A DNA stretch of 22,795 nt from a virus. The translations under genes and the position numbers were made by a program. Each line of letters starts with the position of its first letter. Positions within the stretch are counted from its first letter, which is position 1. Shown here in pieces: positions 15,385 through 22,795 of the stretch. The DNA lies in the IMG/VR virus record IMGVR_UViG_3300042898_000010, positions 1 through 22,795 of that record; one strand, written 5' to 3'. Below the pieces are notes generated by a model, which was not told the DNA's origin, searched no databases, and worked only from the letters and a program-made list of their open reading frames with translations.

Positions 15385-18300
15385 ATGGTTGGAACATTAA
15401 TCGTTGCAGCAGCAGCTGGAACCACAGCGGCGGGTGTCGCAGCATCTTTTGCATTAACTGCTACTGCTTTTGCTGTTAACTTTGCTGTGTCAATGATTGT
15501 CACTAGGATGTTTGCTGATAATCCAGAAACACAGCAAGACATGGGTGTTCGTCAACAAGTACCGCCAAGCCAAGTTAACGCAGTTCCTATTGTCTATGGC
15601 GATGCTTATATGGGTGGCACGTTTGTAGATGCGGTTTTGACAACAGACCAAAAAACAATGTATTACGTTTTGGCTATATCAAGCATTAGTCAATCAAATG
15701 CAACTTTAGGAACTGCGGCGGGCGTGTTTAATTACGACACAACTAAGATGTACTACGGCGACCGCCTAATTACTTTTGATGGCACAGACTTAACAAAGGT
15801 TGTTAGTCTTACCGATGAAGCGGGTAATGTTGACACAAAGATTAGTGGCAATCTGTACATTAACCTTTACAAATCTAGTAACGCAGGTGTGATTACTTCT
15901 GTTAACGGTGCATCTGCGCCGAGTACAGTCATGGGCGGTTCTGATATTGCCGTTGGGCAAAGATGGCCCGCCACAAACAGACAAATGAACAATTTAGCAT
16001 TTGCTATTGTCAAGCTTGTTTATAACCGTGATGCTGACACAACTGGACTTAATCCAATTACATTTCGTGTTAGCCATTATCCTAATGGTGCAAGTGTCGC
16101 CAAGCCCGGAGATGTTTGGCTTGATTACATTACAAACCAAGAATATGGCGGCGCTGTAGGCTGGATGCCTAACGGTACATTTAGTGCTGCATTTGTAGAT
16201 ACGGCTTGTGTTGCGCCATTAAATTCATATTCAGATGCCACAATTACTTATACACCGGCTGGTGGTGGTTCTCCTGTAACACAATCTCGTTATCGAATAA
16301 ATGGTGTACTAGATGCTGGTCAATCAGTTTTAAGCAATATTGACCGCATCATGTCGTCTTGCGATTCGTGGATGACATACAACGCTGCTTTGGGACAATG
16401 GTCTGTTGTCATTAATAAAGCAGAGACAGCAGCATATGCATTTACAGACAACAACATTATTGGTGAAATTCGAGTTAGTGCAAGCGACATCACAAGTTCA
16501 ATCAACCAAGTTGAAGCAAGATTCCCATTTAAAGAAAACCGTGACCAAGCTTCATTTGTTAACTTGGAAACACCTTTTGGTTTGCTTTATCCAAATGAAC
16601 CAGTAAACAAATATTCAATCACTTATGACTTGGTAAATGACTCTGTACAGGCTCAATATCTTGCTAATCGTTTGCTTGAGCAAGCGCGAGAAGATTTGAT
16701 TGTTTCGTTTAGCACAACTTATTACGGTATTCAAGTTGATGCCGGGAATGTAATTAGTGTTACCAATTCTGACTATGGATGGTCAAATAAATTATTTCGT
16801 GTGATGAAGGTTAATGAGGCTTCATTGCCTGATGGCTCACTTGGTGCAAAACTAGAATTAAGTGAATACAGTGCTGCTGTTTATGATGATCAAGACGTTA
16901 CGCAATACGCCCCTGTTGCTAACTCAAACCTTGCATCACCCGCATATTTTTCTGCGCTATCTGCGCCAACAGTTTCAGCAACTTACCCGTCTGCAAGTAT
17001 TCCATCATTTGATGTAACAATAACAATACCAACAACAGGTCGCGTGACGTTTGGCACTTTGTATTACACAACTACGCCCGCTACGCCTACAAGTTATTTG
17101 GTGTTAGATATTGCAAATTCTGCAAATAATATCCCTGTAGTTAACGGCACAACGTACACGTTTGCAAACATAACATTACCTGCGGGAACATATTACTTTG
17201 CGTTCACAGTCGGAAATGAAACCGCTACATCAACAAAAAGCGCAAACAGTTCTGCGTTTGTTTGGAATCCCGTGGGAATGGTTGGGCCAACTGGTGATTC
17301 AGGATTAAGCGCAATCACCGCATATAGGTCGCAAAGCCAAACGTCTGCCGCCCCTGCTACGCCCTCAAATACCATAGGTGCTACTGCCCCTGCGGGATGG
17401 TCATTAACTGCGCCTAGCGTTACCGTGGGTAATGTTCTTTGGTATTCTTTTGGTCAATACAATTCTAGCGGGTCAACAATTAGCGGAATCCCTGCGGGAC
17501 AAACGCAATGGGGCGTACCAACTGCGGCTAGTGTTTTTCAAGATATTAAATCTGACAACTGGAACGGTTCAAACCCGCCTAACTTTGCTAACCCTGCAAC
17601 TTACGGTACGGCGGGTTATTACATTCAACAATCCACAGGCGATGTGTTTTTTAACAATGGTTTGTTTCGTGGAAACATTCTGTCGCAGGGTCAATTTAAA
17701 TTATCTGGCTTAGGCTATACATACGGCGGTAGCCTTTCACAAAATACCGTTGCCTACATTGATGGTTCAGCAACGATTTGGGGTGTTTACGCAAAAGGTG
17801 CTGACATTTTTACAACTGCTGTAACTGGTGAAAGTTACGGCGGCGTTGGTGTGCAAGGCAGTTCAACTGGCGGTGTTGGCGTTGGAGTTGGTGTTTACGG
17901 TTTTGCTGATACAACTGGAACTGCTTTACTTGCAATAAATAATTCTGCTTCAGGATACGGGTTCAGGCTTACTGGTCGTATGACTATTGACAATAATTTG
18001 CAAGTCAATAATTTAAATGCTAATTATTTGCAGGGTAATGCGGCAAGCGCGTTTTATATGTCTGGTGGCGCATTAGGTACGCCATCAAGCGGTAACTTTA
18101 CTTCAGGTAGTTTCACTTGGCCTACATTTAATCAAAATACAACAGGTAATGCCGCAACTGCTACTTATGCAACAAGCGCGGGGTCAGCATCGACAGCATC
18201 TTATGCAAGCAATGCGGGTGATTCAGCGGGATTAGGCGGTGTTAATTCTTCAGGTTGGGCGCGTATCTTTGTGGGCGATGCTGGAACTGGAAATGCCGCA

Positions 18301-18669
18301 GGTGCGGGCATGAACTTTAATTGTCTTATTTCGGGGTATCAATTCCGAGGCACATCAAACTTCATGTATTTAGAACCTGTTTCCGATATACGCTTAAAAG
18401 AAAATATTGAACCTGAAACACTAGGTCTAAATTTTATCAATGCTTTAAAACCAGTTACTTATCACATGATTGGTAAAGAAAGAAAATCTCACGGTTTTAT
18501 TGCACAAGATATTGAAAATTTAATTACCGGCGAAAAAGATTCGTTAAAAATTGAAAATGCAGATGGCATGAAGGGCGTTGACTATATGTCTTTAATTGCG
18601 CCTTTAGTAAAATCAATTCAAGAATTGACCGCCAAAGTTGAAATACTAGAAAAACAATTGAAAGGTTAA
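15385..18669 (+). CDS. J-like tail tip protein fused to fibre and S74 chaperone
   Basis: A 1094-aa host-recognition protein. Residues 1-43 are hydrophobic and Ala-rich. About 58-500 resemble lambda gpJ/TipJ-type tail proteins (VPPSQVNAVPIVYGDAYMGG; RYRINGVLDAGQSVLSNIDR; EQAREDLIVSF). About 525-630 looks like a fibronectin III-like module, then a GPTGDSG hinge near 634. About 640-995 is fibre with GVGVGVGVYG and GTPSSGNF elements and Ala/Thr/Ser-rich repeats. The C-terminus is an intramolecular chaperone of peptidase family S74: SDIRLKENI with Ser1000 and Lys1005 spaced as the known catalytic pair, SHGFIAQDI (His1036), and a final coiled coil. Self-cleavage before Ser1000 would release about 95 residues after trimerisation. 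Confidence 0.9.
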   Translation: MVGTLIVAAAAGTTAAGVAASFALTATAFAVNFAVSMIVTRMFADNPETQQDMGVRQQVPPSQVNAVPIVYGDAYMGGTFVDAVLTTDQKTMYYVLAISSISQSNATLGTAAGVFNYDTTKMYYGDRLITFDGTDLTKVVSLTDEAGNVDTKISGNLYINLYKSSNAGVITSVNGASAPSTVMGGSDIAVGQRWPATNRQMNNLAFAIVKLVYNRDADTTGLNPITFRVSHYPNGASVAKPGDVWLDYITNQEYGGAVGWMPNGTFSAAFVDTACVAPLNSYSDATITYTPAGGGSPVTQSRYRINGVLDAGQSVLSNIDRIMSSCDSWMTYNAALGQWSVVINKAETAAYAFTDNNIIGEIRVSASDITSSINQVEARFPFKENRDQASFVNLETPFGLLYPNEPVNKYSITYDLVNDSVQAQYLANRLLEQAREDLIVSFSTTYYGIQVDAGNVISVTNSDYGWSNKLFRVMKVNEASLPDGSLGAKLELSEYSAAVYDDQDVTQYAPVANSNLASPAYFSALSAPTVSATYPSASIPSFDVTITIPTTGRVTFGTLYYTTTPATPTSYLVLDIANSANNIPVVNGTTYTFANITLPAGTYYFAFTVGNETATSTKSANSSAFVWNPVGMVGPTGDSGLSAITAYRSQSQTSAAPATPSNTIGATAPAGWSLTAPSVTVGNVLWYSFGQYNSSGSTISGIPAGQTQWGVPTAASVFQDIKSDNWNGSNPPNFANPATYGTAGYYIQQSTGDVFFNNGLFRGNILSQGQFKLSGLGYTYGGSLSQNTVAYIDGSATIWGVYAKGADIFTTAVTGESYGGVGVQGSSTGGVGVGVGVYGFADTTGTALLAINNSASGYGFRLTGRMTIDNNLQVNNLNANYLQGNAASAFYMSGGALGTPSSGNFTSGSFTWPTFNQNTTGNAATATYATSAGSASTASYASNAGDSAGLGGVNSSGWARIFVGDAGTGNAAGAGMNFNCLISGYQFRGTSNFMYLEPVSDIRLKENIEPETLGLNFINALKPVTYHMIGKERKSHGFIAQDIENLITGEKDSLKIENADGMKGVDYMSLIAPLVKSIQELTAKVEILEKQLKG

Positions 18670-18671
18670 AT

Positions 18672-18947
18672 ATGCCAAGAAAAGTAATTATTCCTACGGA
18701 AACGGTTTATCAAGAAATCCAATCCTTAGAAGAATCACCATCAAGCAAATTGGTTCGGGTTGTAGTTGGCAATGTAGATGCTGACGGAAAATTTACAGTT
18801 CCTCAATTTTTTAAGATGTACGAAATTAGGGCAGAAATGTATGATGACTTAATTTCTGCAAATCCGCCTTGGAATCCTACTAAACCTGAAGGAACTTATT
18901 TCAATGAAGATTTGTGGCATTTTATTGATTTATTAAAAGAATCTTGA
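18672..18947 (+). CDS. Small protein of unknown function after J-like gene
   Basis: A 91-aa acidic protein, not recognised. It has a short beta segment (KLVRVVVGNVDADGKFTVPQFF) and an aromatic C-terminus (NPPWNPTKPEGTYFNEDLWHF) ending in a helix. The start lies two bases after the J-like stop, so it is co-translated with it. The position between two receptor-binding genes would suit a fibre-attachment or assembly factor, but this is only context. It may be a structural tail protein or chaperone. Confidence 0.6.
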   Translation: MPRKVIIPTETVYQEIQSLEESPSSKLVRVVVGNVDADGKFTVPQFFKMYEIRAEMYDDLISANPPWNPTKPEGTYFNEDLWHFIDLLKES

Positions 18948-18971
18948 TAAAATAACGCAACAAGATAAAAC
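18944..18971 (+). promoter_or_regulatory. Weak candidate promoter before second fibre operon
   Basis: TTGATA (18944-18949, 5 of 6 to the sigma70 -35) and TAAAAC (18966-18971, 4 of 6 to the -10) are separated by 16 bases, overlapping the end of the 91-aa gene. It is the only longer gap in the tail region and could re-start transcription of the fibre genes. Such matches are common by chance in AT-rich DNA. Confidence 0.25.
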
Positions 18972-18980
18972 ACCATTAGC

Positions 18981-18995
18981 CCGCAAGAGTTGCGG
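18981..18995 (+). other. Perfect 6-bp hairpin in 75-base intergenic gap
   Basis: CCGCAA (18981-18986) and TTGCGG (18990-18995) pair perfectly around a GAG loop, within the 18948-19022 gap. No T-tract follows, so it is not a typical intrinsic terminator. It lies about 27 bases before the next start codon and could stabilise or process the mRNA; function unknown. Confidence 0.4.
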
Positions 18996-19022
18996 TAGTT
19001 CTAACTGAGTACAGGGAACGCT

Positions 19023-19511
19023 ATGGCGATTTTCAACCGTAATACACTCGCGCAAGTGAGTGGCTTTGACAATCCAATTCTCGCTGGAGAACTGGTTTAT
19101 AACCAAAATACCTATTGGAATTTGACGTTTACGAATTCCAATACAAACCTACCTATCAATTTGACGGGCGCGACAATCAACGCACAGATTGTTCGTAGGC
19201 AAGTAACAAACATCATTGACACTCGCAATGGTCTAACTTTTGACATTGCAGACTACAACCCGACACCGACCGCTATTCCGCTTACCGTATCCAACATTGT
19301 TGCGGCTTCAGGCACTTGCACATTGGTAATTGACTCGACCACTTGGGGACTGCTAACGACAGATGCCCAACTTGATATTAACGCTACAAGTTGCGTTGGT
19401 TACTCAGGTCGGGTCAAGGTTTCATTTCCTGCAAGTGGCTCAACGCCCGCTGATGACCAAATCATATTTTTGTTGTTCTTGATACGTTCTGACGGAATCG
19501 TGGTTATATGA
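19023..19511 (+). CDS. Tail/baseplate-like protein upstream of fibre (probable)
   Basis: A 162-aa beta-rich protein. The N-terminal part (GELVYNQNTYWNLTFTNS, then PINLTGATINAQIVRR) looks like an immunoglobulin-like or BppU-like N-terminal fold that often anchors fibres to the tail tip. The C-terminus contains SGRVKVSFPASGSTPADD and a hydrophobic strand IIFLLFLIRSDG. AGGGAA is five to six bases before the ATG. Its stop overlaps the ATG of the collagen-like fibre gene (ATGA), which supports a fibre-attachment role. The assignment is structural guesswork plus context. Confidence 0.55.
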   Translation: MAIFNRNTLAQVSGFDNPILAGELVYNQNTYWNLTFTNSNTNLPINLTGATINAQIVRRQVTNIIDTRNGLTFDIADYNPTPTAIPLTVSNIVAASGTCTLVIDSTTWGLLTTDAQLDINATSCVGYSGRVKVSFPASGSTPADDQIIFLLFLIRSDGIVVI

Positions 19512-22500
19512 CGCAGGGCATTATTGTTTCCCCCGCTAATAGGGGCGTACAGGTCGTTGTAACAGACGAGAACAACGTACAACTCTTGGTTGATAGCAAC
19601 CGAGGTGTTAGCCTTGAAATCGTGCCACAGCCCCGTATAGAGGTTTTAATTGACAAAGGCGTAGAGGGCGCACAAGGGCCAGTAGGACCACAAGGTCCGG
19701 TCGGCCCACAAGGGCCACAGGGAACAGCGGCAACGGTTGCGGCAGGTACTACGACCACAGGCGCGGCAGGTACAAGCGCCATTGTCACTAACTCAGGCAC
19801 ATCAAGCGCGGCAGTATTTGATTTCACCATACCGCAGGGTATTACGGGTGCTACAGGCGCGGGGGTCGCTGTAGGCGGCACAACAGGTCAAGTGTTGGTC
19901 AAGGCAAGTAACGTCAACTATGACACCACTTGGGCAACCATCACAGGAACTTTGGTTTATCAGGGTTCTTGGAACGCATCTACAAATACGCCTACGCTGA
20001 CTTCTAGTGTTGGCACAAACGGTTATTACTATGTTGTTGGCACAAGCGGTTCAACAAATCTGAACGGCATCACCGATTGGGTTGTAGGCGATTGGGCTAT
20101 CTTTAACGGCACTATTTGGCAGAAGATTGACAACACCGACCTAGTGTCATCTGTTAACGGACAAACAGGCGTAGTGGTGCTGACGGCATCTAGCGTAGGT
20201 GCGTTAGCGATTGCAAACAACTTGTCTGATTTGGCTGATGCGCCAACGGCTAGAACTAACTTAGGTTTAGGTACTGCGGCAACGCAAAACAGCACAGCAT
20301 TTGCTACTGCGGCTCAAGGTGCAACAGCAGATACAGCATTACAGACTGTTACGTCTGCCGATGGAAGCATCGTAGTTTTACAAACTGGCACAAATATAGA
20401 TTTGGCAGTATCTGCGGCATCCCCTGCTTCTACATTGCTTACGCAAGTTCGTAATACAACAGGTGCAACCTTAACCAAGGGTACTGTTGTTTATATCTCA
20501 GGTGCAACGGGACAGATTTCTACTGTATCAAAAGCGATTGCATCAAGTGATGCTACATCTGCTCAAACTTTGGGCATGATTACCACTAATTTGGCAAATA
20601 ACTCAAATGGTTATGTAACTGTTTTTGGTTTGCTTCAAAACATAAATACATCCGCCTATACCGATGGCGCACAGTTGTATTTAAGCGGTACTGTTGCGGG
20701 TGCGGTAACGGCTACAAAACCATCTGCGCCTATTCATCTAGTGTATGTTGCTGTTGTTGAATACGCACACCCAACGCAGGGTAAGTTGTTGGTTAAGGTT
20801 CAAAACGGGTATGAGTTAGCCGAAATCCATGATGTGTCGATTGTCAGCCCTACAACAGGTCAAACGCTTGTTTACGATTCTGTTACAGACCTTTGGAGCA
20901 ACAGCAATGCGCCTACCATCACAGGCGGCACGATAAACAACACAGTCATTGGCGGCACAACCCCTGCGGCTGGTACGTTTACTACAGTAACAACACCTAT
21001 TGTTGGGGCGGCTACTGGTTCATCTACAACTGGACTTGATTTAAACGTCAATAGCAAAGCGCAAGCACGTATTGTTGAGATTGGTGATGGAACTAGACCA
21101 CTGGTCATCAATGGCGGTTCAGCAGGTGGAGCGCAAATTCCAGGCATCAGTGTTCCTGCAATTTTGGGTATTAGTGCTGGTGGCGGCAACCCTGTCAACT
21201 TTTATACAAACGGGCGCGTAACAACACAGCAATTCCAAGTATCCCACACCGCATCAGCAGTCAATTACGTTCAGGTGACTGGTGCGGCTACTGGTGGAAG
21301 ACCAACTATTAGTGGGCAAGGAAGTGATGCTAATGTTGACTTAAACTTTTTATCCAAGGGAACAAGTGGCGGTCATATATTTACTGCTAACAATGCAATT
21401 CAAGCAGTTGTTTCTCCCACAGCATCAGCAGTTAATTATGTTCAACTGACAGGAGCAACCACTGGCGGCAATGTTCAAATTTCAGCGCAAGGTACTGATG
21501 CAAGCACTGGAATTAGCCTTGTAAGTAAAGGTGGCGGTGGTTCGGTATGGAAAGGTGATGGCGGCGTTTACTTCCAAAACAATGCGGCTAACAATTTATT
21601 CTCTGTTGAAAACACATCATCTACAGTCAACAGATTAACGGCTACTGGTAGTGCCACGGGTTCAGGGCCACGCTTGTTTGCCCAAGGCTCAGACACCAAC
21701 ATAGACCTAAACCTGACTACCAAGGGTACTGGTGCGGTTAGATTTAATACAGGGGGAGGACTTGGGTTTAGAGTATCTGAGGCATTCCTAACAGGCACAG
21801 CAGTAAACTACATTGATGCTTCTGGAAGACAAACAGGTCTTGGGCCAGTATTATCTGTTAACGGTTCAGATACAAACGTTCGGTTTAATATTACTTCTAA
21901 GGGTTCAGAGGCTGTTGGTATATACACAAACTTAGCTAATCAACTACAATTAAACATTGCCAACACAACCAGCGCAGTCAACTACCTACAAGCCACAGGC
22001 GGTGCTACAGGTTCAGGCGTTACCTTATCAGCTCAAGGTTCAGACACAAACATTGACATCAACCTAGTACCAAAGGGTACAGGCACTACTGTCTATACGG
22101 GTGGCGTAACAATCAATGGAACGCTGACTGCTCAGAATGAAGTGCTGAAGGGTACTGGGCAGAATTTAATTTTAAGAAGTCAAGCATTAACAACAGCGCC
22201 TTGGACATTAAATGCAAGCCCCACAACGGCATCATATACAGACCCATTAGGCGGTAGTACAGCCACTCAATTTACAACCTCGGCAGGTAATAGCGGCGTA
22301 TACCAGTTTATTTCTTCCTCAAGTGGTCTAACACTAACATTTTCTGTATACATAAAATACATATCTGGAGATGGAACGGTTTCACTTGGAAACCAAGCAA
22401 ACCCATCAACAGGAACATTGGTATTTAATTCTTCTGCTGGAACAATTACTTCTGCTGGCGCAAGTTTGACCGCATCAGGCGTTGTTAATGCGGGAAGTGG

Positions 22501-22795
22501 GTGGTATCGTGTTTGGGGTACGTTTGTTACAACTGGCACATCGTTGGCAATGGTTGTTTACTCAAACAACGCATCAGCATCTTCATTTGGCGCTTGGGGT
22601 GTTCAGTATGAAATTGGCAGCACTCTAAACACCTACATCCCCACAACCACAACAGCGGTTTACGGAACCCCATCCCTATCCTTTTCAGGTGTATCAACAA
22701 TAGGATTAGAGTCTAACGGCTCACTCTTTGTTCAACCTGCTGGTACTGGTGCATTACAAGCACAAGCCACTACATCATCTGCTACTGGTGGTAAT
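19508..22795 (+). CDS. Collagen-like, repeat-containing tail fibre (partial, 3' open)
   Basis: An open frame of 1096 codons runs off the right edge, so the C-terminus is missing. The ATG overlaps the preceding stop. Domains in order: beta-rich start (1-50); eight Gly-X-Y triplets of the GPVGPQ type (51-74), a collagen-like trimeric stalk; a segment with NNLSDLADAPTARTNLGLG (about 238-256), as in Phage_fiber_2-type proteins; a beta domain (about 300-460); a GGTTPAAGTFTTV motif near 480; five related units of about 57-65 residues (582-878); and a jelly-roll or lectin-like segment (about 886-1055) starting LILRSQ and ending NTYIPTTTTAVYG, a common phage carbohydrate-binding pattern. This would be a second receptor-binding fibre next to the J-like protein. 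Codon use is Ala/Thr/Gly-heavy, as expected for fibres. Confidence 0.88.
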   Translation, partial: MTQGIIVSPANRGVQVVVTDENNVQLLVDSNRGVSLEIVPQPRIEVLIDKGVEGAQGPVGPQGPVGPQGPQGTAATVAAGTTTTGAAGTSAIVTNSGTSSAAVFDFTIPQGITGATGAGVAVGGTTGQVLVKASNVNYDTTWATITGTLVYQGSWNASTNTPTLTSSVGTNGYYYVVGTSGSTNLNGITDWVVGDWAIFNGTIWQKIDNTDLVSSVNGQTGVVVLTASSVGALAIANNLSDLADAPTARTNLGLGTAATQNSTAFATAAQGATADTALQTVTSADGSIVVLQTGTNIDLAVSAASPASTLLTQVRNTTGATLTKGTVVYISGATGQISTVSKAIASSDATSAQTLGMITTNLANNSNGYVTVFGLLQNINTSAYTDGAQLYLSGTVAGAVTATKPSAPIHLVYVAVVEYAHPTQGKLLVKVQNGYELAEIHDVSIVSPTTGQTLVYDSVTDLWSNSNAPTITGGTINNTVIGGTTPAAGTFTTVTTPIVGAATGSSTTGLDLNVNSKAQARIVEIGDGTRPLVINGGSAGGAQIPGISVPAILGISAGGGNPVNFYTNGRVTTQQFQVSHTASAVNYVQVTGAATGGRPTISGQGSDANVDLNFLSKGTSGGHIFTANNAIQAVVSPTASAVNYVQLTGATTGGNVQISAQGTDASTGISLVSKGGGGSVWKGDGGVYFQNNAANNLFSVENTSSTVNRLTATGSATGSGPRLFAQGSDTNIDLNLTTKGTGAVRFNTGGGLGFRVSEAFLTGTAVNYIDASGRQTGLGPVLSVNGSDTNVRFNITSKGSEAVGIYTNLANQLQLNIANTTSAVNYLQATGGATGSGVTLSAQGSDTNIDINLVPKGTGTTVYTGGVTINGTLTAQNEVLKGTGQNLILRSQALTTAPWTLNASPTTASYTDPLGGSTATQFTTSAGNSGVYQFISSSSGLTLTFSVYIKYISGDGTVSLGNQANPSTGTLVFNSSAGTITSAGASLTASGVVNAGSGWYRVWGTFVTTGTSLAMVVYSNNASASSFGAWGVQYEIGSTLNTYIPTTTTAVYGTPSLSFSGVSTIGLESNGSLFVQPAGTGALQAQATTSSATGGN
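21251..22141 (+). repeat. Five diverged ~58-aa tandem repeats in tail fibre
   Basis: Units begin at about 21251, 21422, 21617, 21794 and 21968. Each reads roughly S-A-V-N-Y-x-Q-x-T-G, then an x-A-Q-G-S-D-x-N-(I/V)-D-(L/I)-N stretch and S/P/T-K-G-T/G-G. Spacings are 57, 65, 59 and 58 residues. They are clearly related at protein level but diverged in DNA, so they are old rather than recent slippage copies. They probably form successive beta-rich shaft segments. Confidence 0.8.

Noticed and set aside
15385-15513. Signal peptide or membrane anchor at the N-terminus of the J-like protein
   Set aside because: The hydrophobic Ala-rich start lacks a positively charged n-region and a cleavage site, and such starts occur in lambda I/J-type tail proteins.
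18948-19022. Possible tRNA in the 75-base gap
   Set aside because: The length fits, but there is no acceptor stem, no GGTTCGA-type T arm and no cloverleaf; only one short hairpin is supported.
19504-22539. Several minus-strand open frames across the fibre region (19504-19881, 20029-20295, 20872-21198, 21568-21798, 22267-22539)
   Set aside because: They lie antisense to one continuous + strand fibre frame with clear collagen and repeat structure, and arise from its Ala/Thr/Gly-rich codons.

Overview
The window holds the morphogenesis half of a tailed double-stranded DNA phage or prophage, as an open-ended fragment. Every gene I can support lies on the + strand, tightly packed, with many ATGA or TAATG stop/start overlaps typical of a phage late operon. 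The order small terminase, large terminase, portal, protease, capsid, connectors, tail tube, frameshifted chaperone, tape measure, tail tip, fibres is that of HK97/lambda-like siphoviruses. The lambda-type tape measure and J-type tail tip point to a Gram-negative host, but nothing here identifies the species. No integrase, repressor, replication or lysis gene is present, so lifestyle cannot be judged.

Layout. 1-176: non-coding leader with two hairpins. 177-2205: DNA packaging (small and large terminase). 2230-4552: portal, a doubtful small leader ORF, prohead protease. 4555-6986: two tandem HK97-fold capsid genes with an intrinsic terminator between them. 6990-8430: head-tail connector, joining protein, tail terminator. 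8464-9495: two tandem, closely related tail tube genes. 9492-10750: two small unknown genes, then the tail assembly chaperone with an A AAA AAC slippery site giving a G/GT-type fusion. 10752-15382: HK97 gp10-like protein, tape measure, two minor tail proteins and a GNAT acetyltransferase. 15385-18947: a 1094-aa J-like tail-tip protein fused to a fibre and an S74 self-cleaving chaperone, then a small unknown gene. 18948-19022: non-coding gap with a hairpin. 19023-22795: a small tail protein, then a collagen-stalked, repeat-rich tail fibre that is open to the window's right edge (at least 1096 codons).

How it works together. Terminase cuts and pumps DNA through the portal into a shell that the protease matures. 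Connector, joining and terminator proteins close the head and cap the tail tube. The chaperone pair loads tube subunits around the tape measure. The J/S74 protein and the collagen-like fibre form the host-recognition end.

The most unusual content is the duplication of the main building block in both head and tail. Only the first capsid paralogue keeps the N-terminal scaffold-like (delta) domain, and a terminator separates it from the second, which suggests a mixed shell with a regulated ratio. A second notable point is a possible RNA switch in front of the protease gene, where one segment can pair either with an upstream copy or with the protease ribosome binding site.
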